NCBI GenBank assembly: GCA_044225565.1
Contig: JBGAIL010000245.1
Coordinates: forward strand, 1 to 6,047
Origin: CAVXAE01 sp044225565
Lineage (GTDB): Bacteria; Pseudomonadota; Gammaproteobacteria; Steroidobacterales; Steroidobacteraceae
DNA: 6,047 nt
Reading direction: 5' to 3'
The first letter of the stretch is position 1. Every line of letters starts with the position of its first letter. A program made the position numbers and the translations under genes. This document shows positions 1-5,838 of this stretch, one piece after another. The notes below the pieces were generated by a model, which ran no database searches, was not told the origin of the DNA, and saw nothing but the letters and a program-made list of their open reading frames with translations.

Positions 1-1897
1 CCAGAACCTCATTCGTGCCGCGGCGCAGCTGGCGCGCACCAGCGATCTCAGCTCGAGCTCGCTGCGTGTCATCGCGGACCACATCCGGGCGTGTACCTTC
101 CTCATCGTGGATGGCGTGGTGCCTTCCAACGAAGGGCGCGGGTATGTGCTGCGGCGGATCATCCGGCGCGCCATCCGGCACGGGTACAAGCTGGGGATTC
201 AGGAGCCGTTCTTCTACAAGCTGGTCGCCGTGCTCGAGAAGGAGATGGGTGACGCGTATCCCGAGCTCACGCGCCAGCGCGCGCAGGCGGAGCGGGTGCT
301 GAAGCAGGAAGAGGAACGTTTCGCGGAGACGCTGGCGAAGGGCATGGAGTTGCTCGAGGAGGAGATCCGGCGCATCGGCGGCGGCACGGTGGGCGCCGCG
401 GGCGGGCGCGTCATTTCCGGAGACGTCGTCTTCAAGCTCTACGACACTCATGGGTTCCCCATTGATCTCACCGCGGACATCGCCCGTGAACGCAGTCTCG
501 GCATCGACGAAGCAGGTTTCGAAGCCGCGATGCAGAAGCAGCGCGAAATGGCGCGCGCCTCCAGCAAGTTCGGCGTAGACCTGCGCGCGGGGCATGCCGC
601 GCTCGAAGGGCTGAGCGATGTCATCCATCGCGAGCACTTCCAGGGCTATGAAGGCCTCACAGCGGAAGGCCGCGTCGTGCGCATCGTCAAGGACGGCCAG
701 GCGGTGGAGCAGCTCGCGGAAGGCGAGGAAGGCCGCATCGTCCTCGATCGCACGCCGTTCTACGCGGAATCCGGCGGGCAGGTGGGCGACACTGGCGTGC
801 TCACGGGCGCCGCCGCGCAATTCATCGTGCGGGATACGCAGAAGGCCGGCGGCGCGCACGCGCACATCGGCCTCGTGACCAAGGGAGTGATCAAGCTGGG
901 CGACACGCTGCGCGCCGAAGTGAACGGTGAGCTGCGCAACGCCACGGCGCTCAATCACACCGCCACGCACCTGTTGCACGCCGCGCTACGCGCGGTGCTC
1001 GGCACTCATGTGACGCAGAAAGGCTCGCTCGTCGCACCGGACCGCCTGCGCTTCGACTTCTCGCACTTCCAGCCGGTGACGCCGGAAGAGCTGCTGGAAA
1101 TCGAGCGCCGCGTGAACGCCGAGATCCGCGCGAACGCGCCGGCGGAAACGCAGGTGATGGCGTACGACAAGGCCGTGGAAGCCGGCGCCATGGCGCTGTT
1201 CGGCGAGAAGTACGAGACCGAAGTGCGCGTACTGCGCGTGGGCGGCTTCTCGATGGAGTTGTGCGGTGGCACGCACGCGAAGCGGGCGGGCGACATCGGG
1301 CTGTTCAAGATCGTGAGCGAGAGCGGCGTGGCTGCGGGAGTGCGCCGCATCGAAGCGCTCACGGGCATTGGAGCGCTGGACTACGTGGAGCAGAACGAAG
1401 CGCTGCTGAAGGACATCGGCGGCCTCGTGCGCGGCTCGCGCGACGAGGTGGCGACGAAGGTGCGCGAAGCGCTCGATCGCATCCGCCAGATGGAGAAGGA
1501 GATCCGCACGCTGAAGGACCGCATGGCTTCTGGCCAGGGCACGGACCTTTCCGCGAGCGCGGTGGACGTGGGCGGCGTGAAGGTGCTGGCCACTAAGGTG
1601 GAAGGCGCCGACGCGGGCGCGCTGCGCAACGCCGTGGATCAGCTGAAGGGCAAACTGAAGTCCGCCGTCATCGTGCTGGCCTCCGTGGAGAATCCCGCGA
1701 AGGTGCTGCTGGTGGCGGGCGTCACGGCGGATCTGGTGGGTCGCATCAAGGCCGGCGAGCTCGTCGGCTCCGTCGCGGCGAAAGTCGGCGGCAAAGGCGG
1801 CGGCCGCCCAGACTTCGCGCAAGCCGGCGGTACCCAGCCCGCCGCGCTGGACGACGCATTGAAAGGCGTCGAGCCGTTCGTGCGCGCGAAGCTGTAA
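1..1897 (+). CDS. alaS: Alanyl-tRNA synthetase, C-terminal 631 residues (5' end outside window)
   Basis: Charges tRNA-Ala with alanine in the cytoplasm and hydrolyses mischarged Ser/Gly-tRNA-Ala. The reading frame is open from base 2 to the TAA at 1895-1897, so the start and most of the catalytic core (about 240 residues, judged against the 876-residue E. coli enzyme) lie left of the window. Counting visible residues, the fragment opens in the end of the aminoacylation/tRNA-recognition region (SLRVIADHIRAC, then SNEGRGYVLRRIIRRA). The editing domain follows, with its zinc-ligand motifs HTATH (visible residues 319-323) and CGGTH (421-425). A helical stretch comes next, then the C-Ala domain ending in GGKGGGRPDFAQAGGT. 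All expected editing ligands are present and no frameshift is seen. lysC begins 13 bases downstream, suggesting co-transcription. Identification is very secure from near-continuous similarity to recalled E. coli AlaS. Confidence 0.98.
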   Translation, partial: QNLIRAAAQLARTSDLSSSSLRVIADHIRACTFLIVDGVVPSNEGRGYVLRRIIRRAIRHGYKLGIQEPFFYKLVAVLEKEMGDAYPELTRQRAQAERVLKQEEERFAETLAKGMELLEEEIRRIGGGTVGAAGGRVISGDVVFKLYDTHGFPIDLTADIARERSLGIDEAGFEAAMQKQREMARASSKFGVDLRAGHAALEGLSDVIHREHFQGYEGLTAEGRVVRIVKDGQAVEQLAEGEEGRIVLDRTPFYAESGGQVGDTGVLTGAAAQFIVRDTQKAGGAHAHIGLVTKGVIKLGDTLRAEVNGELRNATALNHTATHLLHAALRAVLGTHVTQKGSLVAPDRLRFDFSHFQPVTPEELLEIERRVNAEIRANAPAETQVMAYDKAVEAGAMALFGEKYETEVRVLRVGGFSMELCGGTHAKRAGDIGLFKIVSESGVAAGVRRIEALTGIGALDYVEQNEALLKDIGGLVRGSRDEVATKVREALDRIRQMEKEIRTLKDRMASGQGTDLSASAVDVGGVKVLATKVEGADAGALRNAVDQLKGKLKSAVIVLASVENPAKVLLVAGVTADLVGRIKAGELVGSVAAKVGGKGGGRPDFAQAGGTQPAALDDALKGVEPFVRAKL

Positions 1898-1910
1898 ACG
1901 CGCGCTTCAC

Positions 1911-3134
1911 GTGGCGTTGATCGTCCAGAAATACGGCGGTACTTCCGTGGGCTCGCTCGAGCTCATCCAGCGCGTGGCCGCGAGAGTGGCGGCCGTCCGT
2001 GAGCGTGGCGACCAGATCGCCGTGGTCGTCTCCGCCATGGGTGACTACACGGACCGCCTCGTCGACATGGCGCGCGGCATCTCCCCCGAGCCCACGCCAC
2101 GCGAAATGGACGCGCTGCTCTCTACAGGCGAGCAGGTTTCCATCGCCTTGCTCGCCATGGCCCTCAACGCCCGCGGCGTTCCCGCCCGCTCCTTCACCGG
2201 CGGCCAGGTGCGCGTGCGCACCTCCAGCGTCCACACCAAAGCCCGCATCGCGGACGTCGAAACCGAACGCCTGAAAGCCACGCTGGCCGAAAGCGTCATC
2301 CCCGTCGTCGCAGGCTTCCAGGGTGTGGACGATGAAGGAAACATCACCACCATCGGCCGCGGCGGCTCCGACACCACGGCCGTCGCACTGGCCGTCGCGC
2401 TGAAAGCCGACGAGTGCCAGATCCTCACGGACGTGGACGGCGTGTACACCACGGACCCCCGCATGGTCGCTACCGCGTGTCGCCTCGATCGCCTTTCTTT
2501 CGAGGAAATGCTGGAGCTGGCCGGCCAGGGCTCGCGCGTGCTGCACCTGCGATGCGTGGAGTTCGCCGCCAAATACAACGTGCCCCTCCGTGTGGCCTCG
2601 AGCTTCGGCTCCGGCCCCGGCACGCTCATCTGCAAAGAGGACCAACGCGTGGAAGCACCCGTCGTCGCCGGCATCGCCTTCAACCGCGATGAGGCCCAGA
2701 TCACCGTGACCCAGCTGCCGCAGGGCCACGACATCGCCTACCGCCTGCTCAAGCCCGTCTCGGATGCCAGCATCGAGATCGACATGATCGTGCTCACGGC
2801 CAGCCGTGCGGGCCACACGGAGCTTTCCTTCACCGTGCATCGGGACGACTATGCCCAGACCCTGCGCTTGGTGAACAAGGCCGTGGAGGCCTACCCCAGC
2901 GCGAGCGTGGCCGGCAATGACCGCGTGGCGAAACTCTCCCTGGTGGGCGTGGGCATGCGCTCCCACGCCGGCGTGGCCACCCAGCTGTTCGAAACGCTCG
3001 CCAGGGCGGGCGTGCCCCTGCAACTGGTCTCCACCTCCGAGATCAAGATTTCCGTTCTGGTACCGGAGGATACGCTCGAAACCGCAGTCTCCGGGGCACA
3101 TCGGAGCTTCGGCCTGGACCGCCCTCGCGGGTAG
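1911..3134 (+). CDS. lysC: Aspartokinase, class II (LysC type), 407 aa
   Basis: Phosphorylates aspartate with ATP, the first step towards lysine, diaminopimelate, threonine and methionine. The amino-acid kinase domain (about 1-235) shows the N-terminal nucleotide/substrate motif KYGGTSV (7-13), STGEQV (71-76), TIGRGGSDTT (147-156) and TDVDGVYTTDPR (173-184). Two ACT domains follow (about 263-325 and 342-401); the second carries the effector-interface signature STSEIKIS (374-381). Length matches the family (about 400-420). The start is GTG at 1911, because MALIVQKYGGTS aligns exactly with the family N-terminus. No Shine-Dalgarno sequence is visible in the 13 bases after the alaS stop, so translation may be coupled to alaS. 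The first ACT domain departs from the usual pattern: LPQGHDIAYRLL and DMIVLTAS, where recalled homologues have VPDxPGxA and DMIVQN. A possible internal start for a separate regulatory subunit lies at codon 247. Confidence 0.97.
   Translation: MALIVQKYGGTSVGSLELIQRVAARVAAVRERGDQIAVVVSAMGDYTDRLVDMARGISPEPTPREMDALLSTGEQVSIALLAMALNARGVPARSFTGGQVRVRTSSVHTKARIADVETERLKATLAESVIPVVAGFQGVDDEGNITTIGRGGSDTTAVALAVALKADECQILTDVDGVYTTDPRMVATACRLDRLSFEEMLELAGQGSRVLHLRCVEFAAKYNVPLRVASSFGSGPGTLICKEDQRVEAPVVAGIAFNRDEAQITVTQLPQGHDIAYRLLKPVSDASIEIDMIVLTASRAGHTELSFTVHRDDYAQTLRLVNKAVEAYPSASVAGNDRVAKLSLVGVGMRSHAGVATQLFETLARAGVPLQLVSTSEIKISVLVPEDTLETAVSGAHRSFGLDRPRG
2634..2651 (+). promoter_or_regulatory. Candidate internal ribosome binding site and GTG start inside lysC (beta subunit)
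   Basis: AAAGAGG (2634-2640) lies 8 bases before an in-frame GTG at 2649 (codon 247 of lysC). Starting here would give a 161-residue protein holding only the two ACT domains. In Bacillus subtilis and Corynebacterium glutamicum, class II aspartokinases are alpha2beta2, the beta subunit being made from an in-frame internal start near codon 246-250. The position here matches closely. The motif and frame are seen; use as a start is inference, because GTG and AG-rich codons also occur by chance. Confidence 0.4.
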
Positions 3135-3160
3135 TTTCAGGGGTTTCTCTTATTGGGGTT

Positions 3161-3166
3161 TATAAC
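3161..3166 (+). promoter_or_regulatory. Possible -10 element of a csrA promoter
   Basis: TATAAC matches five of six bases of the sigma-70 -10 consensus and sits in the AT-richest patch of the window, about 85 bases before the csrA start. No good -35 lies 16-18 bases upstream; TTTCAG at 3135-3140 would leave a 20-base spacer. This could be a weak, activator-dependent or sigma-S-type promoter, or chance. In other gammaproteobacteria csrA/rsmA has its own promoters besides read-through. Confidence 0.3.
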
Positions 3167-3188
3167 GTAACCTCGTAAAGTTCCAATC

Positions 3189-3243
3189 GGAAACCTGCGG
3201 CCGGCCCCTCGGGGTCGAGCCCGAACAACAGCAAGGAAGGGGA
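3189..3243 (+). promoter_or_regulatory. csrA leader with three GGA motifs and small hairpin (possible CsrA autoregulation)
   Basis: GGA occurs at 3189-3191, 3235-3237 and 3241-3243. The second lies in GCAAGGAAGG, which fits the CsrA-binding consensus ACANGGANGU at most fixed positions. The last two overlap the purine-rich ribosome binding site (3233-3243), so bound CsrA would block initiation. A short hairpin (3203-3207 with 3212-3216, loop CTCG) lies between the first and second motifs. E. coli CsrA is known to repress its own mRNA through sites of this sort. The motifs are seen; the regulation is inference. GGA is also part of any strong Shine-Dalgarno sequence. Confidence 0.4.
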
Positions 3244-3250
3244 TGAAAGC

Positions 3251-3478
3251 ATGTTGATTCTGACGAGACGGGTGGGTGAAACCGTAATGATCGGCAACGA
3301 CGTCACGGTCACCGTGTTGGGGGTGAAGGGCAACCAGGTGCGCATCGGCATCAATGCACCGAAGAGCGTGGCCGTGCACCGCGAGGAAATCTACGAGCGC
3401 ATCCAGCGCGAGCAGGGAGGGACGATGGACCCCGCCGCTCACCAGCGCGCTCCGAACGACTACTCGCAGACGATGTAA
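3251..3478 (+). CDS. csrA: Carbon storage regulator CsrA (RsmA), 75 aa
   Basis: Small dimeric RNA-binding protein that binds GGA motifs in mRNA leaders and controls translation and stability of messages for central carbon metabolism, motility, biofilm and virulence. The first 55 residues are nearly identical to recalled E. coli CsrA: MLILTRRVGET (1-11), VTVLGVKGNQVRIGINAPK (20-38) and VHREEI (42-47). Both RNA-contact regions, beta1 (L4, R6, R7) and beta5 (V42, H43, R44), are intact. The ATG has a strong ribosome binding site (AGGGG, 8 bases upstream). The C-terminus is longer than the 61-residue E. coli protein: a hydrophilic tail of about 20 residues from GGTMDPAAH to SQTM, of unknown role. 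It follows lysC after a 116-base gap, and a strong stem-loop begins 6 bases beyond its stop. Confidence 0.98.
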   Translation: MLILTRRVGETVMIGNDVTVTVLGVKGNQVRIGINAPKSVAVHREEIYERIQREQGGTMDPAAHQRAPNDYSQTM

Positions 3479-3484
3479 GCGACA

Positions 3485-3521
3485 GATCCGCGACTGCTGC
3501 GAAGAGGCGCAGCCGCGGATC
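3485..3521 (+). other. Strong stem-loop just downstream of csrA
   Basis: GATCCGCG (3485-3492) pairs perfectly with CGCGGATC (3514-3521). Inside it GCTGCG (3496-3501) pairs with CGCAGC (3508-3513), with a 3-base bulge (3493-3495) and a 6-base loop, AAGAGG. That is 14 base pairs, mostly GC. No T-run follows, so it is not a canonical intrinsic terminator. It may protect the csrA 3' end from exonucleases, pause polymerase, or partly terminate before the lipoprotein gene. It is palindromic and so looks alike on both strands. Confidence 0.55.
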
Positions 3522-3555
3522 ACCCATCAGCCGACCGCGCAGGGGAGACACAAGA

Positions 3556-4065
3556 ATGAATCTCACGAAGACCACCGCGCTTGCCGCGGCGCTCATCGCA
3601 CTTGCAGGCTGCCAGAAGGGCGCCGAGAACACCGCCGCCGACGAAGCCACAGTGCGCGAAGCCGCACCGGCCTTCGAGAAGGCCATGAACGAGGGCGACG
3701 CGCAGAAGCTCGCCGCCATGTACTGGGACGACGCGGTACTCATGCCGCCGGGCTCGCCTGCCTTGAACGGCAGTGGCCCCATCGGCGAGTTCCTCGGCAA
3801 GGAAGGCGCGGGCATGAAGTCCGCCGGCCTCACCATGAACCTCGACGACAACACTTCCGTGGACGTGGCCGGCGACCTCGCCTACGAGGCCGGCACGTAC
3901 AGCGTGACGGACGCATCCGGCAGCGTAGTCGACAAGGGCAAGTTCCTCGGCGTACTGCAGAAGCGCAACGGCAAGTGGCTCTACGTGCGCGACACGTGGA
4001 ATTCGGACCAGCCGCCTGCGGCGGCGGCGCCGGCTCCGGCGGTCGAGGCGCCTCCGGCGGGTTGA
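3556..4065 (+). CDS. Predicted lipoprotein with SnoaL/DUF4440-like (NTF2-fold) domain, 169 aa
   Basis: Not a gene with a known name. The N-terminus is a lipoprotein signal: positive MNLTKT, a hydrophobic stretch of alanine and leucine, then lipobox LAGC with the acylated cysteine at residue 19. Residue +2 is Gln rather than Asp, so outer-membrane sorting is expected under the E. coli rule. Residues about 30-150 have the DUF4440/SnoaL-like pattern: a helix with AAPAFEKAMNEGDAQKLAAMYWDDAVLMPPG, a later GPIGEFLG segment, and a closing beta strand NGKWLYVRDTWNSD. Such domains are small alpha+beta barrels, often of unknown or ligand-binding function; no catalytic claim can be made. The last 19 residues (151-169) are a Pro/Ala-rich tail. 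A ribosome binding site AGGGGAG (3541-3547) supports this ATG. Its stop lies one base from that of the convergent amidase gene. Confidence 0.85.
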   Translation: MNLTKTTALAAALIALAGCQKGAENTAADEATVREAAPAFEKAMNEGDAQKLAAMYWDDAVLMPPGSPALNGSGPIGEFLGKEGAGMKSAGLTMNLDDNTSVDVAGDLAYEAGTYSVTDASGSVVDKGKFLGVLQKRNGKWLYVRDTWNSDQPPAAAAPAPAVEAPPAG

Positions 4066-4066
4066 A

Positions 4067-5659
4067 TCATTCGGGCGGCGCGCGCCGGGCGCGCGTCGCC
4101 TGCTCGAACGCGTACGCGAAGCCGAGCAGCTCGGCGTCCTTCCCGAAATCCGCCGACATCTCCACGCCATACGGCAGGCCGTCGTCGTAGAACCCCGCGG
4201 GCACCACCACTGCCGGCACGCCGAGCTGGTTCACCCAGGCGGTGCGACTGTAGGGCCCGTCGCTCGGATAGTCGTCCGGCAATGCCTTGCGCTCGTCGTT
4301 CGGGGGAACCTGCAGCGCGGGATACACGAAGCCGTCGAGGCGGTGCTTGCGCAGGGCATCCTGGTAGAGCGCAACGAGCGCGCGACGGGGCGCGTAGTAG
4401 TTCGTTTCCGCGAGCGGGTCGCTCTCGAGCTCGAACTGTTTGGCGTGATCCGTCAGCAGGTCCACCGGGAGGCCCACCGCGGTTTGCGACTGGAAGGCCA
4501 CCGGGGAGCCGAGCTGCGGTGGCGCATAGTCCTTCATGAACCGGGCAACGGCCTGCATGCGATAAGGCGAGGTCTTCACCGCCTCGGCCACGCGCGCGAA
4601 GGTTTGCGGCAGGATCTCCTCGGAGAAGACGACTTCCGCACCCGCCTGCTGCAGCCCCTTCACGGTTCGCATGAACGCCTTGCGTGATTCTTCGGAGAGC
4701 ACGCTTTCGTCTTCGCCCTCGAGGATGAAATGCGGCACGCCGAGCCGGCGCCCGCGCAGCGCATCCGCCTTCAGGAAGGCCGTGTAGGACTGCGTGATGC
4801 GGTGCACCGAGCCGGATGCCGTACGCGGATCCTGCGGGTCCGCGCCTGCCAGGGCATCCAGCGCCAGCGCGGCGTCCGTGACGGTGCGTGCCATGGGCCC
4901 TGTGTTGTCCAGCAGCCGGTCGAAAGGATGGATGCCGGCGATGCTGACGAGCCCCTGCGTGGGCAGCACGCCCACCAGCGCGCCATTCGAGGAAGGATTG
5001 CGGATGGAATTCGCCGTGTCCGACCCCTGCGCGACCACTGCCATGCTCAGCGCTACGGCGACCGCGCTGCCTCCGGAGGATCCGCCCGGCGAGTACCACA
5101 CGTCGTAGGCATTGCCGGTGCGCCCGCCGAACGAGCTGATGGTGGTGTCCGACGCGACGAAGTCCGGCACGTTGCTCTGGCCCACGATGACCGCGCCGGC
5201 CTGCTCGAACTTCCGCACGAGGGTGGCATCCCGCGTGGCGACGAGCGCATTCTTCCCTCGCGCATAGCCCTGCCAGCCGTTGCCGATGACTTTCCCGGCG
5301 ATGGCCGTGTTCCCCTTGATGACGACGGGCACGCCCCACAGCACGCCGCGCTTCGCGCCGCTTTTCGCCTGTGCATCGAGCGCAGCGGCCTTTGCGAGGG
5401 CCTCCTCACGGTAGACCTCGACGAGGGGTGCGTACTTGGGGTTCAGCTTCTCGATGCGGTCCATGTGCCACTGGACGACCTGCTGCGCGGTGTAGGTGCC
5501 GCGCTGGTAGTGCTCCTGCAGCTGCCGGATGGTGACCTCCTTGAGGTCCCGGTCGATGGGCTTTTGCTGCGCACCGGCGGGAGTGCTCGCAGCCGCGCAT
5601 GCCAGCAGTGCTGCGCTCAGCAGAATGGTGAGTGATTGCGGCCTCATCCGGTTTTTCAT
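4067..5659 (-). CDS. Exported amidase-signature family hydrolase, 530 aa
   Basis: A C-N hydrolase of the amidase-signature family with the Ser-cisSer-Lys triad. Counting from the chosen ATG, the lysine is K115 in PVVIKGN, the cis-serine is S194 in SPGGSSGGSA (190-199), and the nucleophile is S218 in GSDTANSIRNP (212-222). The 24-residue gap between the serines matches that in fatty acid amide hydrolase (S217/S241). A Sec-type signal peptide (basic MKNRMR, hydrophobic core, AGA before QQ at about residue 30) indicates a periplasmic or secreted enzyme. That, and the lack of gatB/gatC nearby, argues against GatA. The substrate cannot be read from sequence. The ATG at 5659 is preferred because GAGGGGG (5665-5671, minus strand) lies 5 bases upstream and the signal peptide begins there; the frame stays open to 5875, but that extension looks non-coding. 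The gene converges on the lipoprotein gene. Confidence 0.93.
   Translation of the reverse strand: MKNRMRPQSLTILLSAALLACAAASTPAGAQQKPIDRDLKEVTIRQLQEHYQRGTYTAQQVVQWHMDRIEKLNPKYAPLVEVYREEALAKAAALDAQAKSGAKRGVLWGVPVVIKGNTAIAGKVIGNGWQGYARGKNALVATRDATLVRKFEQAGAVIVGQSNVPDFVASDTTISSFGGRTGNAYDVWYSPGGSSGGSAVAVALSMAVVAQGSDTANSIRNPSSNGALVGVLPTQGLVSIAGIHPFDRLLDNTGPMARTVTDAALALDALAGADPQDPRTASGSVHRITQSYTAFLKADALRGRRLGVPHFILEGEDESVLSEESRKAFMRTVKGLQQAGAEVVFSEEILPQTFARVAEAVKTSPYRMQAVARFMKDYAPPQLGSPVAFQSQTAVGLPVDLLTDHAKQFELESDPLAETNYYAPRRALVALYQDALRKHRLDGFVYPALQVPPNDERKALPDDYPSDGPYSRTAWVNQLGVPAVVVPAGFYDDGLPYGVEMSADFGKDAELLGFAYAFEQATRARRAPPE
4077..4100 (+). other. GC-rich inverted repeat at the convergent gene junction
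   Basis: GGCG (4077-4080) with CGCC (4097-4100), and CGCGC (4081-4085) with GCGCG (4091-4095), form a 9-bp stem with one bulged base and a 5-base loop. It starts 11 bases after the lipoprotein stop but lies inside the last codons of the amidase gene. There is no T-run. It could slow or end transcription of the lipoprotein mRNA, but chance is quite possible in such GC-rich coding DNA. Confidence 0.25.
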
Positions 5660-5664
5660 GGGTG

Positions 5665-5671
5665 CCCCCTC
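5665..5671 (-). promoter_or_regulatory. Ribosome binding site fixing the amidase start
   Basis: On the minus strand GAGGGGG lies 5 bases before the ATG at 5659. The upstream start at 5875 is 72 codons further and falls between the tRNA gene and its promoter. The next internal ATG (5647) would cut off part of the positively charged signal-peptide head. Confidence 0.7.
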
Positions 5672-5701
5672 GGTGCGTTCCCGAGAATCGCGGTGAGGGC
5701 T

Positions 5702-5707
5702 CTTATA
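5702..5707 (-). promoter_or_regulatory. Possible -10 element for the amidase gene
   Basis: TATAAG on the minus strand matches five of six -10 consensus bases and would start transcription about 35-40 bases before the amidase ATG. No convincing -35 lies at the usual distance. Near the -35 region is a palindrome CGGCCT-TC-AGGCCG (5731-5744), which might be an operator. Confidence 0.3.
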
Positions 5708-5730
5708 GCCACAATCACGCGGGGTTATCT

Positions 5731-5744
5731 CGGCCTTCAGGCCG
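5731..5744. repeat. Short perfect inverted repeat upstream of the amidase gene
   Basis: CGGCCT (5731-5736) and AGGCCG (5739-5744) flank two bases. It lies 24-42 bases upstream of the amidase -10 candidate, where a regulator could bind. No family-specific operator is recognised, and a palindrome of this size can occur by chance. Confidence 0.3.
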
Positions 5745-5809
5745 GCGGGGCGGTGGATCGGGCCTGCCAGAGGCTTCGGGGCGGGCGGATGCCCTGCCGT
5801 CGGCGCGCC

Positions 5810-5838
5810 TTTACCTGGCTGCACCCCCTCAGTATCAT
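5810..5838 (+). promoter_or_regulatory. Sigma-70-type promoter for the tRNA-Ser gene
   Basis: TTTACC (5810-5815, four of six -35 bases) is separated by exactly 17 bases from TATCAT (5833-5838, five of six -10 bases). The following bases GGCGCCCCC make a GC-rich discriminator, as is usual for stable-RNA promoters under stringent control. Transcription would start near 5845 and leave a 5' leader of about 60 bases to be removed by RNase P. A small hairpin (5844-5848 with 5852-5856) lies at the start of that leader. Confidence 0.6.

Noticed and set aside
986..1822. 278-codon minus-strand open frame opposite alaS
   Set aside because: Shadow of alaS with an Ala/Arg/His-rich translation; no recognisable domain or ribosome binding site.
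1746..3101. 451-codon minus-strand open frame opposite lysC
   Set aside because: A shadow of high-GC lysC codons; low-complexity, His/Gly/Ala/Arg-rich translation with no domain, while the plus strand is an unmistakable aspartokinase.
3354..4190. 278-codon plus-strand open frame spanning csrA, the stem-loop and the lipoprotein gene
   Set aside because: Arg/His-rich translation in another frame of two well-supported genes.
3981..5339. 452-codon minus-strand open frame in another frame of the amidase region
   Set aside because: Arg/Ala/Gly-rich shadow of the amidase gene; the amidase frame carries the intact catalytic motifs.
5594..5605. Possible lipobox LLAC in the amidase signal peptide
   Set aside because: Leu at the -2 position is uncommon in lipoboxes and an AGA-QQ signal peptidase I site follows; a soluble exported enzyme is more likely, although lipidation is not excluded.
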